A stretch of 64,000 bases of DNA from Sinohyriopsis cumingii. Taxonomy: Eukaryota; Mollusca; Bivalvia; Unionida; Unionidae. The notes beneath the pieces are model-generated. The model had not been told where the DNA came from. It was given only the letters and a program-made list of their open reading frames with translations, and did no database searches. Position 1 is the first letter of the stretch; each line of letters opens with the position of its first letter. Made by a program: the position numbers and the translations under genes. The DNA lies in the NCBI GenBank assembly GCA_028554795.2, contig CM068825.1:97643451-97707450 (forward strand), read 5' to 3'. Shown here one piece after another: positions 33,905 to 46,210 of this stretch.

Positions 33905-36900
33905 AGGAGAAGACAGTTAGAGGCAGAAACGTGATTTATGGCCTCGTACAATAGCCGAACTCTTGGCACAAATTCATGCCAGTGATTTTGAAGATGACTT
34001 GAGTGAGCCAGAATCAAGACCCAGAGAGTCTACACCCAACCAAAATCCACCACCATTAGTAAACCCTAAAACTACTACCACATTCAAGAGACGGAAAAGC
34101 GCTCCTCTAGAAAATGTAGAACGACGGCTTACACTTACACGGTGAAGTTTAAAGATCTCAAGTCCGCAGTACGGTTGGAGAAAGCAGAGGGGTTCATCAC
34201 CGATGTGTGGGATTCTGTGTTAACCACACTGAAACGACAATATGAAGCCAATGAAGACGATCGCTTGAGACTTTCCATTCATCACGATAGTTTGACGTCC
34301 CCCGTTTGGATCGAGTTTAGCAGCCCAGCAGAACTGACACCTTCCAAAGTCGTCGATAAGATTCAATACGTGCAACAATCCAACGACAACTTTCACATCA
34401 TCGATGGAAAAGCCACACTGTTCATGACCCACGTATCTCTTCCCCAAGGGACTGGACGCAAAAAGGTAAGCGTGTCCACATTAACAACCCTGAAGACCAT
34501 ATGTGTTTAGATCGTGCCATCGTGGTGGGACGAGCGTATGCCAACAAGAACGACAGGGCAGAATGGAAAAGAGCCTGGAAAACTATTCGATAATCGGACC
34601 GAGCCAAACAACGATTAGAAGCAGGGCTGTTCTTACAGCAAGCTGGGCTATCCAAAGAGACACCATGTGGCATTCCTGAAATGCAAAAATTGCAAGATGT
34701 CTTTGTTTCACGCTACACCTTGAAAGTGCACCCTCAAGAAGTGCGCGGACCTCTGTTATTTCGAGGCAAATATTTCAAAGACGAAAAATACATTCACGTC
34801 TATTATCACGATGAACATTTCGAAGCCATCACCAGTATCACTGGATTCCTGGGATACAGTTATTACTGTGAGAAATGTGACTATGGCTATAACAATCGAG
34901 AGTAACAGGCATTGTGGATCGAAATGTGAGGGATGTTTGGCCTTTCAACCCTGTCTGGACGAAGGACAAGAACGAGTGCATTTCCCTGCTTGCCAGCGCA
35001 CATTTGTCAGCCCTGCCTGTTACCAACATCTGAAGACACAAGGTTCACAGCAGAAAAGTGCTGTTCAAGTCCTGCGATTGTGCCCTACTTGTGGACAAGA
35101 CATACGTACCAACAGTGTCAAGGCACACGTATGTTCAGGAAAGAAACGATGTCACATTTATCACCAAATCTTAGACTTGGAACACGAATGCTACTTTCAA
35201 AAATACCATTCCAAACATCAAAAAGAAGACAATGACCAGAAGAAAGGCAATTTCATCTTTTTCGATTTCGAATGCATACAGGAGACTGGCGTTCACATTC
35301 CTAATTTCTGTGTGGCTCATCGAGCGCGCGAGAAGTGCATCCAAGAGCCTATCTTTAGTCATTGTCATCATTTCAGCAAGATTCCTGGACTATGTAAAAA
35401 AAAGTCTTTCTGGGCCCGAAGACGCTAGCCGATTTCACCCAGTGGAACTTAAACCCCATCGACGAGACGTGGAGTCAATTGGACATCGAACGTTACGGAG
35501 ATTGTCGTCGCCATGCCACTGTGATGGCTCACAATTTATCGGGATATGATGGGCAATTTCTTTTGAAATACTATAAGGAACAAAGTACCGAACGTCCTAA
35601 AGTCACTTTGAATGGAGCCAAAATCATTTCCATGCAAGTGGGGCAAGTACTGTTTAAAGATTCGATGAGCTACTTGGCCATGCCTTTGAGTCGGATGCCT
35701 AAAACGCTTGGAATGACTGAAATGACCAAAGGTTATTTTCCGCACTTTTTCAATACTGAAGCAACTCAACACGCCGTTCTACCCCATTTGCCTGAGGCTC
35801 ACGACTAGGACCCCGACAACAAGCGTACCGAACAACGAGAAGCTTTCTACGCTTGGTACCAGGCTCACTCCTCGGACCCATTCGACTTTCAGGAAGAAAT
35901 GTTAAAGTATTGTCGTTCCGACGTGGACATTTTACGGCGTTGGTGTGGAAAATTTCGACAACTGTTCATAGAACATGGAGGGATCGATCCTTTGAAAGAA
36001 GCCTGCTCAATCTCCAAAGCGTACTCCTTAGTGTACCGCCAACGATTCATGCCCGAAAACACCCTGGCTGCCATCAGTCCTCAAACGACCAACTTTGTCA
36101 ATCGTCAATACTCGGTCAAGACCCTACACTGGCTACATTACTTGTGCGACAAGGAAGACAAATGGATCCAACATGCCCGCAACGGAGGAAGCCAAAAAGT
36201 CCATAGGAACGTATTCGGTAGATGGCTGAGACTTAGAAACCCCCAAGATCGGGTACGAGTTTAACGATTGCTTATTTCACGGATGTCCCCTCTGCTACCC
36301 TCAACGTGACACTAAAATCAGTTTTTAGAGCGGACCATGGAAGACTTGTACCAGGCCATTTGTCAGCGACGCTTGAGGTTAGAACAGCAAGGATACCAAG
36401 TGGTAGAAATGTGGGAACATGCGTACGATCACCGTCTGAAAACTGATCCTTAGATAAACGCATCGTTGAAAGTTACAAACTGGTGGACCCACTGAACCCG
36501 CGGAATAGTCTGTACGGAGGAAGGACAATTGCCACTTGTTTGCTGTACCTTCCGACGAAGAGAAAGGAGAAGGAATCAAATACTTGGACGCGTGTTCGCT
36601 GTATCCTTACGTGTGCAAATATTGTCATCTTGCCGCAAGGCACCCGCAATTGCTGGCGGGACACATTGACCTGGACAACATTCGACAATACGAAGTCTTG
36701 CCACCCACGGACTTGTACCATCCCGTTTTACTTCACCATTGCCAAGGAAAACTGATGTTTCCCTTGTGCCGTACTTGAGCCGAAACGTGTAACTAAGACC
36801 ACCTTTGTCAGCACACCCAGGAAGAACGCACCTTGACGGGAACGTGGATCAGTGTGGAATTGTTCAAAGCTCTGGACGTGGGATACCAACTGCTAGAAGT

Positions 36901-37651
36901 GTACAAAATTTACCACTTTCCCAAGACAGAACAGTACCACAAGGGCGACGAGACTCAGAAAGGCATTTTCGCAGACTACGTGGATGTCTTTTGAAACTGA
37001 AACAAAAAGGCAGTGGATATCCTTCCTAGTGCCAGACTCCAGAAGACCAAAATAAATTAAAAGAAATACCGGGAACAGGAAGGCATCGCTTTAGACCGCG
37101 TGGAGAAAAACGAATGATGGCAATCGTTTGCCAAATATATGTTAAATTGTGTGTGAGGCAAAATGGCACAACGACTGTGTTTACCCAAGACAGAGTATTT
37201 GACAGAACCTTCCCGTTATTTTCAGATGATTCACGACAAAACCAAATACATGAAACACGTGGACGTCGTTCGTGAGGACTTGATCTTAGTCAATTACGAA
37301 GAAGAACTGGACTTTGTATAAGCCGACGAATTTGGAAATGTGATCATTGCGGCTTGCATGACAGGCCATCGTCGCTTAAAATTGTACGAAGCTTTATAGC
37401 TGTTAGGTGATCGCGTCCCGTATTTTGACACGGACAGTTGCATCTACATTGATCGCCTGAGTGAACGTCACCATGGCATTGAAAGAGACCGTTTAGGAAC
37501 CTCGACGGACGAACACCCCGACGACAAGATTATAAATTTTGCTAGTGGTGGTCCTAAATATTTCGGCTACGAATACCGGGACAAACAAGGAGAAGTGCAC
37601 ACGGAGTGTAAAGTGAAAGGATTGACTCTCAAAAATGGCATCAAAGCGTAA
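33905..37651 (+). pseudogene. Broken protein-primed family B DNA polymerase (Polinton/Maverick or adintovirus type)
   Basis: Relic of a protein-primed B-family polymerase that would have replicated a linear mobile DNA. In order: a charged N-terminal region (33955-34140); a Cys-rich zinc-finger-like stretch (about 34860-35190); exonuclease motifs I (F-D-F-E, 35261-35272), II (H-N-x-x-G-Y-D, 35529-35549) and III (C-x-x-D-V-D, 35911-35928); polymerase motif A (D-x-x-S-L-Y-P, 36587-36607); motif B (K-x-A-Q-R, about 37160-37174); motif C (D-T-D-S, 37427-37438); and a K-x-K-G block near the end. The reading frame changes repeatedly. In-frame stops include those near 34510, 34903, 37154 (just before motif B) and 37397 (just before motif C), so the copy is dead. 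Nearly all catalytic residues survive, which suggests recent decay. No capsid, ATPase, protease or integrase gene lies nearby. Assignment to Polinton or adintovirus is not resolved. Confidence 0.85.
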
Positions 37652-38879
37652 GCAATATAACGTAAACCTTCATCCTATCCAGTAACATTCGAACGTGAAT
37701 ATTTAAAGAGCTTTTTTGATCATTCATTCTAAATAATATCAACATCTTTATATTGGATGCAAGTCATCATGATAAAATGTGTTAATGTGGAGAAAAAATA
37801 TGATTAACAGAGTACCGTATGCCTCACAGGGGCATCTTATCATTCGAGTCTCTCTGCTGCCAGGCAGTATCTCCATCAACTCGGCGACAGAGTACTTCTC
37901 TCATGTTCAGCGTGTGGTCATAAGTAGTATATTGGTTCTGACCGGCAATACAACTTTCTCGACAACAGCAACCCTTTTTGTCTCCGGATTCTAACTATCT
38001 ACATTATCAAGAAATCGTCTAAGGTTTTTCCTCAAGGTCTATAGTAGTATACGGGACAACATCGTCATCTTATACCAGCGAAGGAGAACGGGACGTTGAT
38101 GCATGTACCCTACTACAGTGTTCCACAAATATATTTTCCAATTCCTATTAAAATAATAAACCTAATTTACACTTAAATCACTAAAGCTTTGAAGAAATAG
38201 TTATTTTATTTAAAAGAAAACAAATTAAAATAGAAACATCATTTAATGTGTAGTTGCTAACTTTTTTCCTTTTATTTAAACTTGTGGTCGTTTATATTTT
38301 CCCTAGAGTCTTGAATAACAATTGTTAATGTAAATAGCCAGATAATATATTTTACTACTTCTGATTAGATAATGCAAGACAATACCGATTGACATACTAT
38401 AATTTACTTAAAAATGCCGGCCAAAAAATCTACTGAAACAAAATCACACAAGTTTATATTCGAGGGTCATGAAATAGTTCGCCCTACATTATAAAGTTAC
38501 AGTTTACTATTATAGTAAAATAAATATTGAAATTGCGTCTTTCTGTTTCTTCTTATTGTTATAACAAAACCTTCTAATTATTCTCAGGTTTGAATGAACT
38601 TTTGCAAACTTTCATGACACAAAATACTTGCTTGTCAGATCGAAGATTAACATGTTAATTTTACCATCTTCAATTCTTCTTAAAATGACAATTTTCCTAA
38701 GGATCAATTTTAGTTAAAGAAACAAGGGAAAATGGGGGGGGGGGGGGTAGGGTAGCGACAATGTGAATAGAACCGGTTACCTAGGATAATCAAATAAACA
38801 TTTTGCAGATCCGCCGATAGTTCTACTGCTTACGCAACCGAACCTACTTTTGTTTAGTCATACATATATCTCCTACTGT
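37652..38879. other. Non-coding; poly(G) tract
   Basis: The first 450 bp are less AT-rich and might hold an unrecognisable tail of the polymerase element. A G13 run lies near 38735-38747. No gene supported. Confidence 0.45.
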
Positions 38880-41800
38880 CTTTGCACTATTTTACGGAAC
38901 TCAACAACTTTTCGTCTCGTTAGTTTTTCTCGCATGGTCACAGAAAGTATAAATGATATTGCTTCCGGTTGGGTGTCTTATCTGCACCTTCGCGAGTCAC
39001 TGAAGAGTCAAACCATAGAATGACAGTCTATGCTGCACTTGCTTAAGGTGAACGTTGACGCTTGTTGAGGCTGTTGTTTCGCCTTCCTCCTGGCTCTCTT
39101 TGCAGCGACGTTTGTGTTTCTCGCCTCCTCAGCTTCTGAACGCCCTGTGTGACAGCTAGGCGCTAGATGGAGCGGTCGTCAGCACAGCTCTCCCAGTCGT
39201 TGACGTTGATGATGGCCTCCTCATGACCTTCTTTCAGACATCTTTGTAACGCAGACGTGGCCGTCCAGTCAGTCATGCACCTTTTGCTAGTTCGCCGTAT
39301 AGCAGGTCCTTGTGAATGCGGCCTGGATCCATTCTCCTGACGTGGCTGAGCCTGCAAAGGCGCCTCTCGCTCTGAATGGAGAACATGATGTTACTGTTGG
39401 CGCGTTCCAGAACATATGTATTGAGTACTTTGTCCTGCCAATGGATGTGCAGAATGCGCCCCATGTATCTCAGGTGGAAGCTGTTGAGTTTCCTCTCGTG
39501 GCTCGCATAGGTGGTCCATGCTTCGTCGATGTAGAGGAGTGTGCTGAACACGCAGGCCTGGCAGACGCACAATTTGATCTTCTCAGTGTGCTGGGGTTGT
39601 TCCAGACCCTCTGGTTCAGTCTGGCCATAACTGATGATGCTTTCGCAATCCTGCCGTTCACTTCAGCATCAGTGGAGAGCAAGCTGAAGATGGTGGACCC
39701 GAGGTATGTGAAGTTCTCAACAACTTCCATGTTGTACCCATCGATGGCGATGGTGGGAGGGGAGTCTGCGTTCTGCGCGATGACGTTCGTTTTTTTCTCA
39801 GACTGATGATCAGTCCAAACTCCTTACAGGCGTGGGAGACGCAGAATATCAGCTACTGTAGTCCATCTTCCGTGTGTGATGTCAAGGCTGCATCGTCGGC
39901 TAAGACCAATTCACGGATGAGAACCTATATGACTTTAGTCTTAGCATGGAGAAGGGCGATATTGAACAGATTGTTGTCAGCCCTGGTATGGATGTACATG
40001 GAGAAGAAGATGGTAAAGAACGTCGGCTCAAGGACGCAGTCATGTTTCACTCCGCTGCTGAGGTGGCGCTATACAGTTTCGCATTTTGCATAGGGTTAGG
40101 AATTTAAAGAAAAAGAATGTCCCCGGCTTTCCTCACTGGTTATACTGGCTATTTAAAAAAGACCTTGTATATCTTAGGTATAATGCAAAGAACCTTTAAT
40201 TCCCTTTATTTTGGTGTATGATTGATGGGTGTACTATGGGTTATAGAGTACACAGCTTGGCCTTACTTCAAATGTGCACCTTTCAAAAAAGTGCTAGCTC
40301 TACTTGGTCATTTTCACTTCCTGAACTTCAGAGGTTAATTGTATAAAAAAGAGCCGATAACTTTTTTTACATTTTATATATTTGGTAATTTATTCATTGC
40401 ACTTTCAAGAAGCTGGTATTGTCTAGTCTGGCAAAATTCATTTTCCCTATTTTAATAGCTGCTATGTATAGTGTACTTTAGACTAATTCAGACTGATTTT
40501 TTAACACAAGGGAGCACTCATTTTAGTTAGCAGTGTGCTTAAATCATGTAAAATTTCCAAAAGTACAATATCCAAAAGAAATATCATCCACATTACATTA
40601 ATGTAGCATAGAGGTATGCAAACATTCTCTCCACTGTGCATGTTTTAAATGCGAACTACTTCACCTTACATAAGTCACTCTCTCAAAAGTACATATTATC
40701 TGGTGAGCGCCACCTGACTGGGAAGGCCTCCGATGTTGCGCCATTGAAGAACACTGTGCTGTGCATGTTCTCGTGGAACGAGATGACGACAGCGAGCAGT
40801 CGTAAAGGGGAAGGGGGGGGGGGCACCCGATCTTCTGCAGAAGAATGAGGAGTCCACTCCGACTGACAATGTCAAACGCCTTCGTCAGGTCTATGAAGGC
40901 GATATAGAGGGGCATCTGCTGCTCACGACACTTCACCTGCAGCTGGCGTAGTGAGAAGATCATGTCTATAGTTGTCCGACCGGTTCGGAAGCCACACTGG
41001 GACTCTGGGTAGACTCGGCAGGCTAGGGTCTGCAAGCGCGTCAGGGCGACACGGGTGAAAGCCTTTCTAACGATGCTGAGGAGTGAGATGCCCCAATAGT
41101 TGTTTCAGTCGCTATGGTCTCCTTTGTTCTTGTACAAATGACATGTTGGGAAACCGTATGTCCTGGGGGATGTACCCCTGTTCTCAGCAGAGGCAGAAGA
41201 GTTCTTGCAGGGGCTGGGGCAGTGCATATTTCCTGTTATTGTGGACTTCAGTTGGGATGCTGTCGCTTCCAGGAGCCTTCCCACAAGCGAGGCAATCGAT
41301 GCCTTTTCCAAACTGTTCCAGGCTGGGAGCTGTGTCTAGTTACTCCATGACTGGCAGGTCTGTGATAACGTCCAGGACGAAGTCGATGTCGACGTTTTGG
41401 GTTGCATAGAGTTCGAGATACTGCTAAACCCGTCGCTGTAGCTGTTTCCCCATGTATGTGATTACTATGCCCGTCTTGAACCTGAGCTTGGGGGGTGGGG
41501 TGGAGGAGGCGGTCTTGGAGGTGTGTGTGTGTGTGTGTGTGGGGGGGCTGTCTCCTTCTTGATCCCCTCGTACATGCCTCTTTCATCCCCGGTGTAGGCA
41601 GCGGTCTGTATACTGGTGCAGACGTTCATCCAGTAGGTGTTGGCGCAGCTGAGGACGGTCTGCTGGCGTTGTTCCTGGCAGGCGCGATGACTTGTAGTGT
41701 ACTAGGGCTAGGTGCATCCTTGTATACCAGGAGGGCTTTTCTCTTCGCATCAGTTTCTTCCCAGTTGGCATCATACTAGTCGGCATTTTTGCACTCCTTC

Positions 41801-42290
41801 TTCCCGTAAGCAGTGATGACTGAACTGTACACAGCGTAACGGAGGTGGGACCACTTGGAGTCGATGGTGTTATCAGGTGTCTCTTTGGTGAGAGCCTTCT
41901 GAAGTTTGCTGATGAATTGCTGGGTCTTCTCCGTTCTGCTTGCACAGCAGGTGTTGATGTACGGACGACCCTTCTTCTTGGCGTGGTGCAGCTTCTTGGG
42001 TATTATTCGCACCTTGCTGGGAGTGGTCCGTGTCGCAGGCGGTACTGTGGTGGCTGCGGGTGAGGAGGACACTGGCCCGTTCCGCACGCAGGGTGATGAC
42101 AAGGTCTAGCTGGTGCCCGTGGCGGGAACGCGGATGTCTCTATGACACCTGGTGGATCTCCTTGCATTTGAAGGTGTTGGTCACACAAAGGCTGTGGGAG
42201 CAGCATATCTCCAGCAGTCGCTGACCATTCTCATAGATCTTGCCTCTTCCGTAATAGCCGAGACAGGTGGGCCATACCGCATTTATAGGC
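38880..42290 (-). mobile_element. 5'-truncated non-LTR retrotransposon (LINE), decayed, minus strand
   Basis: Reading from high to low coordinates: the C-terminal end of an endonuclease domain (NGQRLLEICCSHSLCVTNTF, 42331-42140); linker and fingers of the reverse transcriptase (42102-41105, several frames); RT motif A with FIDLTKAFD (40868-40909); motif C A-D-D (39892-39900); thumb and C-terminal region with NFTYLGSTI, RIAKASSVMARLNQRVW and LCRLSHVRRMD (39730-39273); and a decayed C-terminal Cys/His knuckle near 39000. Numerous frameshifts. The 5' half of the endonuclease and everything upstream are absent, a typical 5' truncation. A 653-bp MITE (40062-40714) interrupts the RT between motif A and motif C. 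The plus-strand ORFs here are shadows. The clade is not assigned with confidence. Confidence 0.85.
40062..40714. mobile_element. 653-bp MITE nested in the LINE, 3-bp target duplication
   Basis: Perfect 9-bp terminal inverted repeats GGTGGCGCT (40062-40070) and AGCGCCACC (40706-40714), flanked by TGA on both sides (40059-40061, 40715-40717). A subterminal inverted similarity (AGTTTCGCATTTTGCAT near 40075-40091; reversed ATGTTTTAAATGCGAACT near 40641-40658) adds support. The interior is AT-rich and non-coding, unlike the GC-richer LINE on both sides. Removing the element and one TGA rejoins the LINE frame at a conserved RT segment. The 3-bp duplication hints at a PIF/Harbinger-like superfamily, but this is unproven. 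Confidence 0.85.
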
Positions 42291-42331
42291 GGTTTCCTAA
42301 GATAGTAGATTAATATATACGGAGAAGACAA

Positions 42332-43124
42332 TTCACATGAGATGCTTCGATGTAGTACCGGTGGAATTTACAAACAATAAGAACAACAACAATGGCGGCC
42401 TCCATAACAAAAGCATGACTTGATTCGCGTTGACTTCAATGTAAAAGTTAGTTATATGTTAATGTTTAATTTTATGGGAATATAACATATATTTTGTTAT
42501 TTCTACATCCGAAATTTTGTTTCATTTTACTTTTATTCGCTGTTAGCAATTGACACTGTGAATGTGCGATGCACCACGGAGTCAATAAAGTACGGCGAAT
42601 ATTACCGATAAGGTGATTTCATGTTGTCAGAGATTTCGCCGTACTTTATGGATAAAACGTGAGACTCCTGTGGATGCACCGGAGCTCATATAGTTGCTTG
42701 CAATTTATATGTACTTTGTGTTTGTGCGAGTGTGTATGTGTATGTATGACAGACAAATTTTAAGCAACGATACGAGCCCCAGTGCAGTGATGTAAGCACT
42801 AACCCATAATTTACGGTTACAAACTTGTCTACTTGTATTATTCTATTTGACCATGTGTGCATACCTTTCTATTTCCAGTCCGGGATATAGGTACAATGTC
42901 AGTACGTTTGGGCTATAAGACCATATTTAAGATTGCTTAGCACAACACAGGAGAGTTGTTGTCATCGTTGCTTATTTGCCAAACTATAGTAGGCATGCTT
43001 AAACAATGTGTGGATAACTCTAATATGCTTTTGGTAATTAACATTGGACCCAAAGATCAAAACAGGTCATTCTTTTACACCACACCCTGTGACCATGTGA
43101 TAACGTTTTGCATGGAATTATGAG
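42332..43124. other. Non-coding; contains a 15-bp perfect inverted repeat
   Basis: No gene recognised between the LINE and the composite MITE apart from the inverted repeat listed separately. Confidence 0.5.
42585..42649. repeat. Perfect 15-bp inverted repeat with 35-nt loop
   Basis: ATAAAGTACGGCGAA (42585-42599) and its exact reverse complement TTCGCCGTACTTTAT (42635-42649). The arms are GC-containing in an AT-rich setting. They could form a hairpin or cruciform, or be the ends of a very small inverted-repeat element. No target duplication is evident. Confidence 0.85.
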
Positions 43125-43132
43125 TATTTATG

Positions 43133-43483
43133 CAGTGGCGTCACTCAGGTTGGTGTCACTCAGTGCATTAGCTCATGGTGTCACCCCCATGGCCCTCCTT
43201 CCGTAACAGACCATACAGAATCCTTAGTAATGTCATTTTGGTGTCACCCCTTCTGATGGTGTCACCTGGTGCAGTCTGTACCCCCCGCATCCCCCTAGTG
43301 ACGCCACTGCTGTGTCTGCTAGTCATGTATTTAACTATGATCGGTTATCCGCTTATGAAATCCGACTAGACCGAGCAGTGTGTGCTCTGTAAAATTTGCA
43401 ATTTGTCATTTTGGTGTCACCCCTCTGAGATGGTGTCACCCGGTGCGGTCTGCACCCCCTGCACCCCCCTAGCGACGCCACTG
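43133..43483. mobile_element. Composite hAT-type MITE with perfect 8-bp target duplication
   Basis: The left end CAGTGGCGTCACT and the right end AGCGACGCCACTG are inverted copies, bounded by identical TATTTATG (43125-43132, 43484-43491). Inside, a first complete unit already ends in AGTGACGCCACTG at 43309 (177 bp). An ~87-bp spacer follows, then a second copy of the right half (43396-43483, starting TTGTCATTTTGGTGTCACC). Only the outermost ends have the duplication, so the whole composite moved as one unit or grew after insertion. Confidence 0.9.
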
Positions 43484-43491
43484 TATTTATG

Positions 43492-44599
43492 CCAAGTAGA
43501 TCTTCCAATTCTTGCTTATCTGGCTTTATTATAATTTTAGCATGCATTTTTTGTTGATTAAAAGAACAGAATCTTCAAATTACATTTGATCTTCTTAATC
43601 TGCCAAATATTTGCTCTACACCAATTTTTTTAAAGAGCAGCATTTCAAATCTTTGTAAACTTATTTTTTAAAAATATAACTGTTGCGCCTTGCTTGAAAT
43701 TGAATTTTCAGTTAAGTGTGTAAGAGTGTCATTCAAGGTGGAATAGGCAATGACAGACAATGTGCCAGAAGTAGTACCTGAATATATTAATGCTGCATAA
43801 CTGCTGCTAAGTACATGCCAAAAACAGTGAATTTTGGTAGATCATGTCTATATTTGGTGGTGAAAACACAAAACAGACGTTGAAAAAAATAGTGGAGTTA
43901 ATTTCTTCTGTTTAAAACTTGCCAGTGCCAAATTTTGATAAGAAAAAAATGACATCTCTGATTATGTGGTGTGCCAAAGTAAAACTGCACCATGGACCTA
44001 TTCTTCCCAAATGTTGTTCTCGAAAAATTAATAAGCTGCCTTAGAAACTTATATTTCCATAGTAAAAGACAATTGAATTTATTGTCATGAATTCCTGAAG
44101 TTTGTAGAGAAAAGAAAATTTCCAATTGGTGACGTCATTCTTTTGGAATTGAAAGTAAGTTACACTTCAAAAGTATATCAATGTTTGGACCAAAATCAGC
44201 ACACAATATAACTATTTTATAACTTTGCAATCATTAGTTAAATGTAATTTTTAAGGAACCAGTTGCCAGCTGAGGGGTATAAACTTCTGGGCTGTTACTT
44301 TTCATGGTTGTTAGCCCCAACCTACAGAGTTATAAATATGGCTTAACCCCTTTGCTCAGGTCTTTATAGCCTTAGTCTTTAATTTCCTATGTAGTGTTTA
44401 GCATCAAGGATGCATGACTTTGAAACAGTGGATAGTTACAGGCATTTTGTTTTTTTACTTATTTCGCCTGATTGTGCTTCTATTTGGAAGTAAATTAAAG
44501 CAATGTGAATTCTAATGTACAATCAGTGATGATTTAACCCAATAATGATACATAGGAAATAATTTGAATCCATATTTTAAATGTCTTTTTTTATATTTT
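43492..44599. other. Non-coding, no feature recognised
   Basis: AT-rich with short chance ORFs only. Confidence 0.5.
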
Positions 44600-45300
44600 A
44601 TGAACATGAGGGTTTTCACTAAAAGAATTATAATGTCTAGTTGGTCCTAAATGAAAATGGTTCCCATAGCTGTCCGTCTGGAAAATGTCATGACCAGTTC
44701 TTGTAAACAAAGGTATTATTGGCATGGGATTTTCACAAGAAGTCTTCTCATGATGTCTGATTAGGCCACAGTGAAAATGAGGCTGATGTCAAATATGGCC
44801 TCTGCAGTGGCCATTTCAGACATTCTGTACACCTGCCACAATGGCAGTCTTGAAATGCTTGTTATCACTATAAATGGTCATGTCAGCTTGGGGTTTTGAT
44901 TGAAAGATTTCTTACGGTGTCTAATTGGTTGTAATTTGAAATGGTGTCAATCTGACTTTTAAAATGGCTGCCACAATGTCCAGCTTGAAAATGATATCAC
45001 TGCTTGGCTGTTTATACATGTAGCTTCCTTGTGCTTTCACCAAAACACTTCATATGATGTCTAGTTGGTACTAAAAAGAAATAAAGCCAGTCTGTTCAAT
45101 ATAGCTTCTGTGGTACCCATCTTGAAAATTTGGCTATTGTTACTCCTCTAAAATGGGAAGCCATATCAACATGTGGTTTCCACCAGAAGACCTCTTATGA
45201 TACCTTGTTATTCTAAAGAAAATGGTTCCAAACTGACATCCAATATGTCCACCACAGCAGCTAATTTGAAATCTTATCAGAGACGATTTCAGCACTCGGC
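44600..45300. repeat. Diverged tandem array, ~120-160 bp period
   Basis: A phrase of the form 'TTTTCACCAGAAGACTTCTTATGATGTCTAGTTGGT..' followed by 'GAAAATGG' recurs near 44612, 44733, 44894, 45033 and 45177, alternating with 'AATATGGCC(T/G)C(T/C)' blocks. Each unit is heavily diverged. No coding potential. Confidence 0.65.
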
Positions 45301-46198
45301 TGTTAAAGAAAGAAATGGTCTTATTTTGAATTCTTTCAGTCAGTAGAGCATCAGTCCCTTTGAGAGACTCTTATTCATTTTTGGGAGTGGATGAGAGTGG
45401 TTGTGAACTGCTGTAGGGTCTGATTGCTTTTATTTGCCGCTTTTATTTTTTGTTTCTATTTATTGTAAAAATCAGGATTCTCAGCTTCATGTGGATATTA
45501 TTTACCAGTACATGTATTTGAAGTTTAATAATGCATGCTTGTGTTTTTGGTGACTTTACACAAATGTTCTCTTGCTGTAAGTCACTGTTTGTTATGTATT
45601 GTAGGCAGCTTGCAACCAATAAATTTACTTTTCTTGACTGATCTTTGTATTCAGATGGTAAGTCTAATTTCTATTGTCAATTAATTGCATAAATCTTTCT
45701 AAACTTTCCCATTTGCTTTGATCAGTCCATTTCAGACTCGATCCTCTATCCATCCAGCAACTGGTGAACTCTGGTTCAAACTGTTGACAAATGTACTGAC
45801 ACCATGCAGCCCAAATTTGCAGATGTTTAGTTGCTCATGGTCATGACAAGTACCAGTAATATTTGAGAAAAAGTGGCAAACATATTGATCATACACATGT
45901 ATATATGTGTATGCATGTATATTGTGAGAGTCTGATCACAAATAGCACTAGCTATGGATTTACTGATTGAGAAATCTGTAATTATATTGATAAGATCAGT
46001 TGACATTTCTGTGAATAACTTGTGACGAAATTATATGGCCTCTGTATGCTCTCAGTGTCATAAAATCATTCGGTCTCTTCTTGACAGTAAATATTAGTAT
46101 TGTTTGGTTTCATTTAAAATTTCATATATATCTTAATGTTTAGAATATGAGAATTCTTTATTTCATTTAATTATATTTACATTTTCATTTGACAGTTT
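45301..46198. other. Non-coding; possible 5' region of BCS1L
   Basis: No feature recognised. The promoter and 5'-UTR exon(s) of BCS1L may lie between here and 47536, but I see no decisive TATA box or exon. Confidence 0.4.
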
Positions 46199-46210
46199 CT
46201 TGGTGCTGAA

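Noticed and set aside
37660..38120. C-terminal continuation of the polymerase relic
   Set aside because: Composition is suggestive, but no family motif can be read after 37651.
39312..39806. 164-aa plus-strand ORF
   Set aside because: It is the antisense shadow of the LINE C-terminal region read on the minus strand.
45650..45666. Micro-exon ATG flanked by CAG and GTAAGT as a BCS1L start
   Set aside because: A three-base exon is implausible and the family N-terminus is fully encoded from 47638.
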